Positions 1 through 11,790 of a DNA stretch of 64,000 bases are shown piece after piece. A model generated the notes under the pieces. That model did no database searches and was not told the origin of the DNA. It saw nothing but the letters and a program-made list of their open reading frames with translations. Position 1 is the stretch's first letter. Every line of letters starts with the position of its first letter. Origin of the DNA: CALMKX01 sp036274895 (GTDB lineage Bacteria > Acidobacteriota > Thermoanaerobaculia > Multivoradales > SZUA-115). The translations under genes and the position numbers were made by a program. The stretch is taken from contig DASUEU010000085.1 of the NCBI GenBank assembly GCA_036274895.1, positions 62,001 to 126,000 of the forward strand, written 5' to 3'.

Positions 1-380
1 TGGATCACGGTGGCCAGATCCTCCCGGCCCGGTGCCAGGTGGCGAGCCATCCGCCGCACCAGCCAGGCCGCAGCCACGAAGGCCAGTGCGTTGGGCAGGC
101 GCAGCGCCCACTCGTTGCGGCCGAAGATCGCCATCGAGCTCGCCAGCGACCAATAGAAGAGGGGGGGCTTGGTGGGGTGGATCACCTCGTGGTTGAGCGT
201 GGGGGTGAGCCAATCCCCCGTGCGCAGCATGCGCAGGGCGACGATGGCGTAGCGGCCTTCGTCGGGATCGAAGAGTCCCCGCGCTCCCTGGAAAGCCAAG
301 GCGAAGGCGAAGAGGAGCGCGAGCAGGGGGAGGGAGTGCCTCTGCCACGCCCCGCGATTAATTGGACTTACTGAATTCAT
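1..380 (-). CDS. PMT/ArnT-like glycosyltransferase, N-terminal part (runs off left edge)
   Basis: Only about 126 codons are inside the window. The ATG at 380-378 opens a frame with a hydrophobic first helix (about residues 16-31), then LFDPDEGRYA (36-45) and KPPLFYW (71-77). These are hallmarks of the dolichyl-phosphate-mannose/4-amino-arabinose transferase (PMT, ArnT) superfamily, whose acidic pair after the first helix helps bind the polyprenyl-phosphate sugar donor. The protein would be a polytopic inner-membrane enzyme that transfers a sugar to lipid A, a glycan or a protein; the acceptor cannot be told from this fragment. No Shine-Dalgarno sequence is obvious before the ATG. Family assignment is fairly safe, the exact substrate is not. 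Confidence 0.75.
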   Translation of the reverse strand, partial: MNSVSPINRGAWQRHSLPLLALLFAFALAFQGARGLFDPDEGRYAIVALRMLRTGDWLTPTLNHEVIHPTKPPLFYWSLASSMAIFGRNEWALRLPNALAFVAAAWLVRRMARHLAPGREDLATVI

Positions 381-472
381 TGCAGATATCTCTTGGCGGC
401 GCACCCACAGCCTGGAAACTAGAGCCACGAGATGAACAGCTCCTGAACGGAGATGGGATCGCGAGAGACTCG

Positions 473-498
473 AAAAAAAATCTGACGCTCGAACGTCC
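473..498 (-). terminator. Probable intrinsic terminator after the HTH gene
   Basis: Read on the minus strand, a short stem GACGT/GCGTC with a TCGA loop (one G-T pair) is followed within three bases by a run of eight T. It lies about 75 nt beyond the stop of the HTH gene. A second, longer inverted repeat (GTCCCTTC at 495-502 with GAAGGGAC at 534-541) sits just before it and may contribute. Confidence 0.5.
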
Positions 499-573
499 CT
501 TCAGGACGAAGAGAGGAGCGCTCTCCCCGCCCCGAAGGGACTCGTCCCAGAGGCCAGACTTCAACGCCTCAGG

Positions 574-1506
574 CTACTTCTTGGCCCGGCGGCCGGCCGC
601 GCGCTTGGCGGGACGGCCCGGCGGCCGGCCGGGACGCTTCGCAGCACGCTTGGCAGTGGTCTTGGCCTCGCGCAACCCGGCGGCGCTCCTGGCGGCTCGG
701 GTCGCCGTCTTCGCAACTCGCCCGGCGGTCTTGGTGGCCCGACCGACGAGGCCGGCGAGCTTCTTCTCCCAACCCTGGAGGGTCTTCTCGACGCCTTTGT
801 AAGCTTTCTCGAGCGCGGCCAACCGCTTCGTGAGATCGATCCCGCCCGCTGCAGCGCGCGCCGCACGAGCCGCAGGCTTCTTGGCGCCGGCCTTGCGGCC
901 GCCACGCGGGCTCTCACTGCGCAACCGCTTGAACACGTCGATCGCTTCCGGATGGAACCGGCGCTTGCGGCCGGCACCGACGGAAGGCAGCTTCCTAGCG
1001 TGTGCCTTCACGTAGCGAACGAGGGTGGGATAGGAGATTCCGGTCTTCTTGCTGATCTCGGTCAAGGTGAGGAGACCGCTCGCGACCGCAGCAGAGGCGC
1101 GGGCCGCCAGGCTCTTGCCGCGAGCCGCGGGCTTGGCAGCGCTGCGCCGGGTCTTGGCTGCCGGCGCTGCGGCGGCCTTCTTCGCCACGCCGCGCTTCTT
1201 CGGCGGTGCCTGCTTCGCCGCGGCCGCCTTCTTTGCGGCAGGAGTGCGCTTCGCTGCCGCGGCAGCGCCCTTGCGGGGACGACCACGACGACCGACGTTC
1301 TCCTGCTTGATCTCTTCGAACACCGCCAGAGCGCTTTCGGGGAAACGCTGGCTGCGGCCCCTGCCCACGGACGGCAGTCGACCCTGGAATTGCTTCTTGT
1401 AACGCTGCAGGGTCGGCATCGAAATGCCGGTCTTCTTCGAGACTTCCGTCAGGGTCAACAACTTCGCCGCGGCCTGTTGGCTACCCTCCGCCGGCTGCTC
1501 GGCCAT
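574..1506 (-). CDS. Tandem-HTH nucleoid-type DNA-binding protein with AT-hook and histone H1-like tail
   Basis: This 310-residue protein repeats one helix-turn-helix module twice: LLTLTEVSKKTGIS at about 16-29 and LLTLTEISKKTGIS at about 145-158, each followed by a P-T-L-x-R-Y recognition helix and an LPSVG-x-GR-x-x-RF wing, resembling MerR/excisionase-type domains. Between them is an AT-hook-like RRGRPRKG (73-80) and an Ala/Lys-rich linker of about 60 residues. A short predicted coiled coil (223-252) and an Ala/Lys/Arg tail ending with PGRPPGRP (292-299) complete it. The start is supported by a GGAGAG ribosome-binding site and a consensus promoter. It should bind DNA, perhaps as a nucleoid organiser or wide-acting regulator; this is inferred from composition and modules, and no named family fits the full architecture. 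Confidence 0.8.
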   Translation of the reverse strand: MAEQPAEGSQQAAAKLLTLTEVSKKTGISMPTLQRYKKQFQGRLPSVGRGRSQRFPESALAVFEEIKQENVGRRGRPRKGAAAAAKRTPAAKKAAAAKQAPPKKRGVAKKAAAAPAAKTRRSAAKPAARGKSLAARASAAVASGLLTLTEISKKTGISYPTLVRYVKAHARKLPSVGAGRKRRFHPEAIDVFKRLRSESPRGGRKAGAKKPAARAARAAAGGIDLTKRLAALEKAYKGVEKTLQGWEKKLAGLVGRATKTAGRVAKTATRAARSAAGLREAKTTAKRAAKRPGRPPGRPAKRAAGRRAKK

Positions 1507-1559
1507 TTTGGTGCTCTCCTTTCCGATGTCAAAGGGATGGTTCCCAATTCATGCGCTCG

Positions 1560-1588
1560 ATTATCGGAAAGCGTCACGCTCTTGTCAA
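1560..1588 (-). promoter_or_regulatory. Sigma-70-type promoter of the HTH gene with palindrome in the spacer
   Basis: On the minus strand, TTGACA (1588-1583) is separated by 17 nt from GATAAT (1565-1560), giving a leader of roughly 45 nt before the ATG at 1506. The spacer contains AGCGTGACGCT (1580-1570), two 5-nt arms around one base, which could be an operator, possibly for autoregulation. Confidence 0.75.
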
Positions 1589-1605
1589 CCTGGTTCGTCT
1601 CCAGC

Positions 1606-2412
1606 TCAACGTAGTTTCTCGCCCCCACCGGTCCAGCGCTCGGATAGTGCGTCGCCGCAGAGGTTGAGTGCAAGAACCAGCAGGAAAATCGCCAGGCCGG
1701 GAAACAGGGCCACGTGCGGTGCATCGAGGAGATGCGAGCGACCGGCGTTGATCATCGAGCCCCACGATGCGGTCGGCGGCGGCACTCCCAAACCGAGGAA
1801 GGAAAGTGCCGCCTCGGCGACGATCGCGCCGGCCATGCCGAGTGTCGCCTGCACCAGCAGGATCGGCCAAACGTGCGGCAGCACGTGATGGAACAACACC
1901 CGCCAGCGAGCCAGCCCGGAGGCCCGTGCGGCGGCCACGAACTCGCGCGCGGTGATCGCCATCACCTGAGCGCGAACCAGCCGCGCCGTACCCACCCAAC
2001 CGACGACCACCAGCGCGAAGATCAGGTGCTCGAGGGCCGGCCCGAGCACCGCCACCAGTGCGATCGCGAGCAGAATCCCGGGAAAAGCCTGGAAGACTTC
2101 CGTCGTGCGCATCACCAGGGCGTCGACCCGACCGCCGGCGAAACCGGCGATCGATCCCGCCAGAGTGCCGACGATGGTGGCGAGCGAGACCACCGCGCAA
2201 CCCACCGCCAGAGAGATCCGCGCACCCCAGAGCAGGCGCGAGAGAACGTCGCGACCCAGCTCGTCGAGACCGAGCCAGTGCTGTGCCGAAGGGCCTTCCA
2301 GACGCTTCTCGAGGAATTGCAGGTTGGCGTCCCAAGGTGCGATCCAGGGCGCGGCGATCGCAACGAGGAGCACCGACGCGAGAAGGATCGAGCCGAACAG
2401 GGCCGCCTTCAA
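1606..2412 (-). CDS. Peptide-type ABC transporter permease (DppC/OppC-like)
   Basis: The inner-membrane permease has the family N-terminal helix, an HWLGLDELGRDVLSR segment typical of DppC/OppC proteins, several further hydrophobic helices and a loop (EFVAAARASGLARW) matching the EAA coupling motif. The open frame extends to an ATG at 2442, but a TTG at 2412-2410 overlaps the upstream permease stop as TTGA, as other genes in this operon do, so I prefer that start (268 residues). With DppB it should form the membrane channel of a peptide or nickel importer. Neither the ATPases nor the binding protein lie in the window, so the substrate is open. Confidence 0.85.
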   Translation of the reverse strand: MKAALFGSILLASVLLVAIAAPWIAPWDANLQFLEKRLEGPSAQHWLGLDELGRDVLSRLLWGARISLAVGCAVVSLATIVGTLAGSIAGFAGGRVDALVMRTTEVFQAFPGILLAIALVAVLGPALEHLIFALVVVGWVGTARLVRAQVMAITAREFVAAARASGLARWRVLFHHVLPHVWPILLVQATLGMAGAIVAEAALSFLGLGVPPPTASWGSMINAGRSHLLDAPHVALFPGLAIFLLVLALNLCGDALSERWTGGGEKLR

Positions 2413-3328
2413 CTTCTCGCCCTCACTCTCGGATCGAGCCAACCGTAGAGCAGATCGGTGGCGAGATTGACCAGCACGTAGGTGACTGCGATCAACAGCA
2501 CCGAGCCGACGACCAGCGGATAGTCGCGCAGGCGGATGGCCTGGATCAACAAGCTGCCGACGCCGGGCCAGGAGAAGATTGTCTCGGTGACGATCGATCC
2601 GGTGAGCAGCGAACCGAATTGCAGGCCCACCACCGTCACCACCGGAATCAGCGCATTGCGCAGGCCGTGCCCGACCACCGCGCGCGAAGCCGGCAGGCCC
2701 TTGGCGCGCGCGGTGCGCAGATAGGGCCTGCCCAGCTCGTCGGCGAGCGCCGTGCGCACCATACGGGTGAGCATTGCGGCACCCTGCAGACCGAGCGTCA
2801 GCGCCGGCAAGATCAGGCTCGCCACGCCCTGGCGGCCCGAAACCGGCAGGGCATCGAGCTCGATGGCGAAGACGAGAATCAGTACCGGTCCGAGCCAGAA
2901 GCTGGGAATCGAGGTGCCGGCGTAAGCGAAGCCACGGGCCAGGACGTCGAAGGCCTTGCCACGCTCGATCGCGGCCAAGCAGCCGAGCGGCAATGACACG
3001 ATCAACGCCACGGCGAGCGCTGCCAGGGCCAGCTCGAAAGTGCGGGGAAGCCGCTCGGCGAGCAGCTCGGTGACCGGCTTCTCATAGGCGAGCGAACGGC
3101 CGAGATCGAAACGAAGGAGGCCGGAGAGAAAGGACAGGTACTGCTCGCCAAGGGGCCGGTCGAGGCCGAGGCGAGAGCGCAGCTCCGCCAAGTCCGCGGG
3201 GCGCGCGCCTTCGCCGAGCATGGTTTCCGCGGGATCTCCCGGCACCCAGTGAATCAACGAGAAGATCAGCGTCGCCACCAGGAAGAGCAGGGGGATCGCT
3301 TGCGCGACGCGGCGCAGGAAAAAGGCCG

Positions 3329-3332
<4 letters not shown>
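2409..3332 (-). CDS. Peptide-type ABC transporter permease (DppB/OppB-like)
   Basis: This 307-residue protein begins FFLRRVAQAIPLLFLVATL, the typical first helix of DppB/OppB permeases, followed by the periplasmic VPGDPAE segment and an EAA-type cytoplasmic loop (LRTARAKGLPASRAV). It pairs with the DppC-like permease that follows. Its ATG overlaps the stop of the sigma-54 regulator as ATGA, so translation is probably coupled. A regulator, a shikimate enzyme and a lipid A enzyme precede it in one polycistron, an unusual setting for a peptide transporter; the ATPase and binding protein must be encoded elsewhere. Confidence 0.87.
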
Positions 3333-6324
<2,992 letters not shown>

Positions 6325-6328
<4 letters not shown>

Positions 6329-7608
6329 CGCTCGGGAGCCTCCCCGAGCAGGCGGTCGAGGTCGGCCCAGAAGCCGGGGTAGGACTTGCCCACGGTTTCG
6401 GCGTGGGCGATCGAGATCCCCGGCCGGCGCAGGCCCACCAGGGCCAGACTCATGGCGATGCGGTGGTCGTTCCAGGGATCCACCACCACCGGGTCGGAGG
6501 GCGGCGGCACGTCCGCCCAGACACCCTCGATCACCAGGCCGTCCGGCTCCTCGCGCACCGTCGCACCCACTCGGGCCAGCTCGGTCGCCAGGGCCGCCAG
6601 CCGGTCGCTCTCCTTGAGGCGCAGGTGGGGCACGTTGCCAATGCGGGTGGTGCCGCGGGCGAAGACGGCCAGGGCGGCCACGGTCGGCACCTGGTCGGGC
6701 ATGGCCGAGAGGTCGGCCTCGATCGCCTCGAGCGCCCCCCGTCCCGCCACCCGGAAGCCGTCCGGCCGCCCCTCGACCTCGGCGCCCATCCGCGCCAGCA
6801 GCTCGAGGAAGGCCCGGTCACCCTGGGCCGAGGCGGGATCGAGGCCGGTGAGGATCACCTCGCCGCCGGTCAAGACCGCCGCGGCCGCCGGGTAGGCCGC
6901 CGCGGAGTAGTCCCCCTCGACCCTGACCGTCGCCGGCGGCGCGAGCCCCGGCCAGACCCGGTACAGCCCCGGCGCCGGCCCCTCGACCCGACCGCCGAAG
7001 GTGCGGATGGCCTCCAGGGTGAGCTCGACGTACGGCGCCGACGTCAAGGCCCCCACCTCGATCTCGACCGGCCCTCGGGCGGCGAGACCGGCCATCAGGA
7101 GAGCCGAGAGGTACTGGCTCGACTCACCGGCATCGACCCGCACCCGGCCCCCGGCGAGAGTGCCACCGGCAACCTCCAAGGGCGCGAAGCCGGGCCGGTC
7201 GAGGAAGCGGATCTCCGCCCCCAGGGCTGCCAGAGCATCGACCAGCCGGCCGATCGGGCGCTCGCGCAGCCGCGGGCTGCCGTCGATCTGAAAGCGCCCC
7301 GGCCGGGTGGTCAGGGAGGCGACCAGGAAGCGGTAGAGGGTGCCGGCGTTGCCGCAGTAGAGCCGGGCTTGGCGGACGGGCACGCCGGGCGTGATCCCGA
7401 CCCGATCGCCCTGGCGCGACACGGTCGAGCCGAGCGCCTCGAGCACGCCGAAGAAGAGCTCGGTGTCCTCCGCCGCCAGCGGTCGTTCGATCGCGAGCGG
7501 CCGGTTCGCCAGCAGGGCCAGGTTGGCCACCCGGTGGGTGACGCTCTTCGAGGGCGGTGGCATCACGCTGCCGCGGGCCACGCGTCCGCTCGGCACCGGC
7601 CGGGTCAC
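6325..7608 (-). CDS. aroA: 3-phosphoshikimate 1-carboxyvinyltransferase (EPSP synthase)
   Basis: The enzyme joins phosphoenolpyruvate to shikimate 3-phosphate in the sixth step of chorismate synthesis. Family signatures are visible: PPPSKSVTHR near the N-terminus, LYCGNAGTLYRFL, DGSPRLRERPIG, LRLKESDRL and DPWNDHRIAMSLA. The frame is open up to 7665, which would overlap the preceding gene by about 60 nt. A GTG at 7608-7606 overlaps that gene's stop as GTGA and gives a 427-residue protein of normal length, so I take it as the start. It sits between an LpxH-like gene and the sigma-54 regulator; no other aromatic pathway gene is nearby. Confidence 0.95.
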
Positions 7609-8306
7609 CGCGCCGGCCCCCCCAGCCCGAACGGCGCCCACTCGACCGCCCGGCTCTTGAACCACGCCGGCAGCAGGAGCGCGCTCCCCCCGGGCAACAC
7701 GAAGCGGCGCTGCTCGTGGAAGTGGCCGAAGAGCAGGGCGTCGTAGCCCTCCGCCAGGCGTGCGGTGCTGTAGGCGCGGATCGCCTCCTCCGGGATGCGC
7801 ACCTTGTGCTTGAAGTTGGTGCGGGAGAGCTGGCGCTCGGTGCTGTGGACGAACCGGCGGGCCAGGCGGCGCGGCAGGCGCCGGCAGAAGAAGCGCGACG
7901 GCGGGCTCTTCGACAGCCGGCGCCAGAAGCGGTAGGCCACGTCGGCGGCGTCGATGCCGTCACCGTGGACGGCGAGGAAGCGCATGCCGCTGTGCTCGAA
8001 AGCCACCTCGGAGACCACCGAGTCGAAGGCGTCGCGGTAGGGCCCCTCGGCCAGGAAGAAGTCGCGGTTGCCCTCGACGTAGTCGATGGTGAGGCCGCCC
8101 TGCCGCAGCCGCCGCAGCGCGGCCACCACGGCGCGGATATCCGCGGTCTCGAAGCGGGAGAAGCCGATCCAGGCCTGGAACAGATCGCCGAGCAGGATGA
8201 GGTGATGGCAGCCCTGCTCCGGCAGGGCCTCGAGCTGATCGATCAGGGGGCCCGGCTTGCCACCCGGGCCGGAAAGGTGCGCGTCGGCGATGACGGCGAC
8301 GGACAT
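7605..8306 (-). CDS. LpxH-like metallophosphoesterase (UDP-2,3-diacylglucosamine diphosphatase type)
   Basis: This 233-residue protein carries the calcineurin-like metal-binding series: DAH (8-10), GDLF (40-43), GNRDF (79-83), HGD (114-116) and GHFH (194-197). Size and spacing match LpxH, which cleaves UDP-2,3-diacylglucosamine to lipid X in lipid A synthesis at the inner face of the membrane. A related phosphodiesterase function cannot be excluded. It is the first gene of the operon with aroA. A TAAGCT box ends 7 nt before the ATG, suggesting a short or absent leader. Confidence 0.75.
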   Translation of the reverse strand: MSVAVIADAHLSGPGGKPGPLIDQLEALPEQGCHHLILLGDLFQAWIGFSRFETADIRAVVAALRRLRQGGLTIDYVEGNRDFFLAEGPYRDAFDSVVSEVAFEHSGMRFLAVHGDGIDAADVAYRFWRRLSKSPPSRFFCRRLPRRLARRFVHSTERQLSRTNFKHKVRIPEEAIRAYSTARLAEGYDALLFGHFHEQRRFVLPGGSALLLPAWFKSRAVEWAPFGLGGPAR

Positions 8307-8316
8307 TGCGCGGAGC

Positions 8317-9417
8317 TTAGTGGATCACCAGCTTCGGCCTCTCGGCGGCGTGGGCCGCCACCTCGGCGATCACCGCCTGGGCGATGGCCCGGAAGGAGGC
8401 CGCATGGGGGCCGGAGGGCGCCGCCACCACGATCGGCACGCCCCGGTCGCCCCCTTCCATAATCGCCGGGTCGAGAGGCACGGCACCGAGGAAGGGCGCC
8501 TCGAGCAGGGTCGCCGTGCGCTCGCCACCCCCACGCTTGAACACGTCGGTGACCTCTCCGCAATGCGGGCAGGCGAAGCCCGACATGTTCTCGACGATGC
8601 CGAGCACCGGCACGTTGACCTTGCGGAACATCGCCAGACCCTTGCGCGCATCGATCAGGGCCACGTCCTGCGGCGTGGTCACCACCAGGGCGCCGGACAG
8701 CGGCACTTTCTGGGTCAGGGTGAGCTGGGCGTCGCCCGTGCCGGGCGGCAGATCGACGACCAGGTAATCGAGATCGCCCCATTCGACGTCACCCAGCATC
8801 TGCTCGATCGCCTTCATCACCATCGGACCACGCCAGATCACCGGGGTGTCGGTGTCGAGCACGAAGCCCAGGGACATCACCTTCAAGCCGAACTTCTCGA
8901 AGGGACGGATGCGGTTCCTGCCGGCATCGATCACCGGCTTGGCGCTGATGCCGAACATGATCGGTACGGAAGGGCCGTAGATGTCGGCGTCGAGCAGGCC
9001 GACGCGATGGCCCAGGGCGGCGAGGGAGACCGCCAGGTTGGCGGCCACCGTGGACTTGCCCACTCCTCCCTTGCCGCTCGCCACCGCCACCACGTGCTCG
9101 ACGCCCGGGATCAGCTGCGCGGCGTTCTCGCGCACGGCGCGCTGGGCGGTCTCTTCGGGCCGTGCGGGCATCTCGAGGGAGAGGCCGACCGCCACCGAGT
9201 TGACGCCCGGCAGGGCCGCGAGGGCCTTCTCGGTCGCCTCGCGCACAGCCGCCGCCGCGTCACGGTTGCCGGTGGTGATGTGGAGGTCGACGGCGACCCG
9301 ACCGTCCTCCTCTTCTACGCGGCGGACGAAGCCGAAGGAAACGACGTCTCGGCTCATGCCGGGGAACTTGATCGAGCGGAGCACTTCCCAGATGCGCTCT
9401 TCGAGCTGACTGGCCAT
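8317..9417 (-). CDS. Mrp/NBP35-family iron-sulfur carrier ATPase
   Basis: The 366-residue protein has an N-terminal MIP18/DUF59-like domain (about 1-80), a deviant Walker A loop SGKGGVGKS (114-122), the DADIYGPS segment and CPHC (283-286), whose cysteines bind a bridging Fe-S cluster between two subunits. Family members (ApbC/Mrp) transfer Fe-S clusters to target proteins in the cytosol. A TAGGAT box ends 6 nt before the ATG with no Shine-Dalgarno sequence, so the mRNA is probably leaderless and starts inside the tail of the plsC gene. Confidence 0.92.
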   Translation of the reverse strand: MASQLEERIWEVLRSIKFPGMSRDVVSFGFVRRVEEEDGRVAVDLHITTGNRDAAAAVREATEKALAALPGVNSVAVGLSLEMPARPEETAQRAVRENAAQLIPGVEHVVAVASGKGGVGKSTVAANLAVSLAALGHRVGLLDADIYGPSVPIMFGISAKPVIDAGRNRIRPFEKFGLKVMSLGFVLDTDTPVIWRGPMVMKAIEQMLGDVEWGDLDYLVVDLPPGTGDAQLTLTQKVPLSGALVVTTPQDVALIDARKGLAMFRKVNVPVLGIVENMSGFACPHCGEVTDVFKRGGGERTATLLEAPFLGAVPLDPAIMEGGDRGVPIVVAAPSGPHAASFRAIAQAVIAEVAAHAAERPKLVIH

Positions 9418-9426
9418 GGGCGGATC

Positions 9427-10212
9427 CTACTCCACCACCCTGCCCTGCCCCGCGGTCTGCTCGGGAGCCGCATCCTCACAGCCCACGGCGCCGAGGATCT
9501 GGCGTCGCACCAGGGCGGTGATCTCGGCGCGGCGGCGCACGCCGTAGGCCTTGACGTCGATCGGCGTCCCCCAGGTGACCTCGATCGGCCCGGGTTGCGG
9601 GCTCCAACGATGGCGGGGCTGTACTTGGTAGGCGCCCCGGATGCCCACCGGCACCACCGGCAGGCCCTCCTTCAAGGCCAGCAGCAAGCCGCCGCGCAGG
9701 AAGGGTGCCAGGCGGCCATCCCGCGAACGCGTGCCCTCGGGGAAGAACAGCACCGAGTCCCCCTTGCTGAGCAGGTCCAGGGCCTGGTTGAAGGCGCCGG
9801 TGGCCTTGGAGCGATCCTCCCGGTCGATGGGGATGAAGCCCCCGACCCGCAGCGACCAGCCGAAGATCGGGATCTTGAACAAGCTCTTCTTGGCCGCGAT
9901 GCGCACCGGGAGGGGCGCGCTCGCGAGGACAGCGGGGATGTCGAGGTAGCTGGCGTGATTGGCCAGGAAGACGTACCGCGCCGTGGGGTCGAGAGGCGCT
10001 GTGAAGCGGACCTGGAGGTCCACGCCGCTCGCCAGCAGCTGCCCCCGCGACCAGCAGCGCGCGAAGCGGGACATCATCGCCCGCCGCCGCGGATGCCAGC
10101 CCATCGCCACCGCCATCCCGCCCCAGAACAGGCTGCCGAAGAGGACGTGCAGGCTCCCGAAAAGGGTACCGAGCACCAGGGAGAGGAGGGAGGGGCGGGG
10201 GGAGGAGGTCAC
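9427..10212 (-). CDS. plsC: 1-acyl-sn-glycerol-3-phosphate acyltransferase (PlsC family)
   Basis: The catalytic NHASYLD motif (85-91, NHx4D type), the FPEGTRSRDGRL motif and a PVVPVGIRG segment identify a lysophosphatidate acyltransferase-type enzyme, which makes phosphatidic acid at the inner membrane. The frame can be opened at a TTG at 10242, but a CATAAT box lies in that extension; a GTG at 10212-10210, 9 nt after the box, is the better start (261 residues). The N-terminus has a hydrophobic helix at about 8-38. It is divergent from the Mla lipid-transport operon, so phospholipid synthesis and transport share a control region. Confidence 0.88.
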   Translation of the reverse strand: MTSSPRPSLLSLVLGTLFGSLHVLFGSLFWGGMAVAMGWHPRRRAMMSRFARCWSRGQLLASGVDLQVRFTAPLDPTARYVFLANHASYLDIPAVLASAPLPVRIAAKKSLFKIPIFGWSLRVGGFIPIDREDRSKATGAFNQALDLLSKGDSVLFFPEGTRSRDGRLAPFLRGGLLLALKEGLPVVPVGIRGAYQVQPRHRWSPQPGPIEVTWGTPIDVKAYGVRRRAEITALVRRQILGAVGCEDAAPEQTAGQGRVVE

Positions 10213-10221
10213 GGGGCGGCA

Positions 10222-10270
10222 ATTATGGCATTGCGGAGGCAACCAACCGTGTGGTCACCTCCCTTACAAT
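10222..10270. promoter_or_regulatory. Divergent -10 boxes between plsC and mlaE
   Basis: CATAAT on the minus strand (10227-10222) and TACAAT on the plus strand (10265-10270) each end 9 nt before the start codon of the flanking gene. No ribosome-binding site lies between box and start codon on either side, so both transcripts would have almost no leader. Confidence 0.6.
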
Positions 10271-10279
10271 CCCCCGCAC

Positions 10280-11041
10280 ATGGCCCGCCTGCGGCTCACC
10301 TCCATCCTGATCGAAGCCGGCCAGCTCGGACAGCTGACCGCTCGCTCCTTCACCGCAGCCTTCCGCCGGCCCTTCGAGGTCAAGCTGTGGATCCGGCAGA
10401 TGGAGCAGATCGGCGTGCGCTCGCTGGGCGTGGCGATGATCACCACCATCTTCACCGGCATGGTGCTCGCCCTCCAGACCGCCTACAGCCTGCCCAGCCT
10501 GGGCGTGAAGTACTACATCGGCACGGTGGTGGCGCGCTCTCTGGTGCGTGAGCTGGGGCCGGTGCTGATCGCACTGATCGTGGGCGGGCGCATCGGCGCC
10601 GGCATGACCGCCGAGATCGGCACCATGAAGGTGACCGAGCAGATCGACGCCCTGCGCTCGATGGCCGCCGATCCGGTCAAGAAGCTGGTGGTGCCCAAGC
10701 TGATCGCCACCCTGCTGATGCTGCCGGCCTTGACCGCCCTGGGCGATGCCCTCGGCATCCTCGGCGGCATGGCGGTGGCGAAGTCCATGCTCGACCTGCC
10801 GGTGGGCTTCTACTGGAACGACGCCATCGGCTCGCTGCGCATCGAGGATCTCGCGAGCGGCATCGGCAAGTCCTTCTTCTTCGCCTACTTCATCACCATC
10901 GTCGGCTGCCACAAGGGCTTGACCGCCAAGGGCGGCGCCGACGGTGTGGGCCGGGCCACCACCGAGACCGTGGTGCTCGCCGCCGTGCTGGTGCTGGTCT
11001 CCGACTTCTTCCTGACCAAGCTCTTCCACTGGCTGCTATGA
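10280..11041 (+). CDS. mlaE: MlaE-family ABC lipid transporter permease
   Basis: This 253-residue permease has the MlaE/YrbE fold: an amphipathic N-terminus, LQTAYSL, VRELGPVLIALIVGGRIGAG (the conserved central helix) and EIGTMKVTEQIDALRSMA. It forms the inner-membrane core of the Mla system, which moves phospholipids between inner and outer membranes. The frame is open further upstream to 9959, but the ATG at 10280 follows a TACAAT box by 9 nt and gives the normal family length. It is the first gene of a three-gene operon with overlapping stop and start codons. Confidence 0.93.
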   Translation: MARLRLTSILIEAGQLGQLTARSFTAAFRRPFEVKLWIRQMEQIGVRSLGVAMITTIFTGMVLALQTAYSLPSLGVKYYIGTVVARSLVRELGPVLIALIVGGRIGAGMTAEIGTMKVTEQIDALRSMAADPVKKLVVPKLIATLLMLPALTALGDALGILGGMAVAKSMLDLPVGFYWNDAIGSLRIEDLASGIGKSFFFAYFITIVGCHKGLTAKGGADGVGRATTETVVLAAVLVLVSDFFLTKLFHWLL

Positions 11042-11790
11042 ACGGTGCCCCCCGACCCCTCTACGAAGTCCGCGGCCTGACCCGGCGCTACGCCGAGCTG
11101 ACCGTGCTCGACGGCCTCGACTTCGAGGTCCAGGCCGGGGAGTGCCTGGTGATCCTCGGCCGCTCGGGCTCGGGCAAGAGCGTGACCCTGCGCCAGTTGA
11201 ACGGCCTCGAGCAGCCGGATGCCGGGAGCATCCGCTTCGACGGCCAGCAGATCGTGGGACTGTCCGAGCCGGAGCTGTTCCCCCTGCGGCGCCGCGTGGC
11301 GATGCTCTTCCAGAGCGGCGCCCTCTTCGACTCGATGACCGTGCTCGAGAACGTCGCCTTCCCCCTGCGCGAGCACACCGACCTCTCCGATCGCGAGGTG
11401 CGCGAGCGGGTAGCCGCCAAGCTCGAGCTGGTGCGTTTGCCGGGGGTGGAAGGGCAGATGCCGTCGTCGCTGTCCGGCGGCATGCGAAAGAGGGTGGCCC
11501 TCGCGCGCTCCCTTTCCCTCGACCCCGAGGTGGTGCTCTTCGACGAGCCGACCACCGGGCTCGACCCCATGACCTCGGCGACCATCGCCCACCTCATCCT
11601 GTCCATCCACGAGCTGGGAGTCACCTGCGTGGTGGTGACCCACGACCTGGCCTTGACGGCGAAGGTCGCCGACCGCATCGCCTTCCTGGACGGCGGCCGC
11701 TTCCGGTTCATCGGACCCTGGAACGAGGCCCAATCGAGCCCGGACGAGCGGCTGCACGCTTTTCTGACCGGCGAAGAGGAGTGGAAATGA
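11038..11790 (+). CDS. mlaF: MlaF-family ABC transporter ATP-binding protein
   Basis: The 250-residue ATPase shows Walker A GRSGSGKS (41-48), a Q-loop (LFQSGALFDSMTV), the signature LSGGMRKRVALARSL, Walker B VVLFDEPTTGLDP and the switch histidine (THD). These match MlaF, the energy-providing subunit of the phospholipid transporter. Its ATG overlaps the permease stop as ATGA, and its own stop overlaps the next start in the same way, so the three subunits are likely made in coupled fashion. Confidence 0.94.
   Translation: MNGAPRPLYEVRGLTRRYAELTVLDGLDFEVQAGECLVILGRSGSGKSVTLRQLNGLEQPDAGSIRFDGQQIVGLSEPELFPLRRRVAMLFQSGALFDSMTVLENVAFPLREHTDLSDREVRERVAAKLELVRLPGVEGQMPSSLSGGMRKRVALARSLSLDPEVVLFDEPTTGLDPMTSATIAHLILSIHELGVTCVVVTHDLALTAKVADRIAFLDGGRFRFIGPWNEAQSSPDERLHAFLTGEEEWK

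Noticed and set aside
7609..7665. ATG at 7665 as the start of aroA
   Set aside because: It would overlap the LpxH-like gene by 61 nt and add residues with no EPSP synthase similarity; the GTG in the GTGA overlap fits better.
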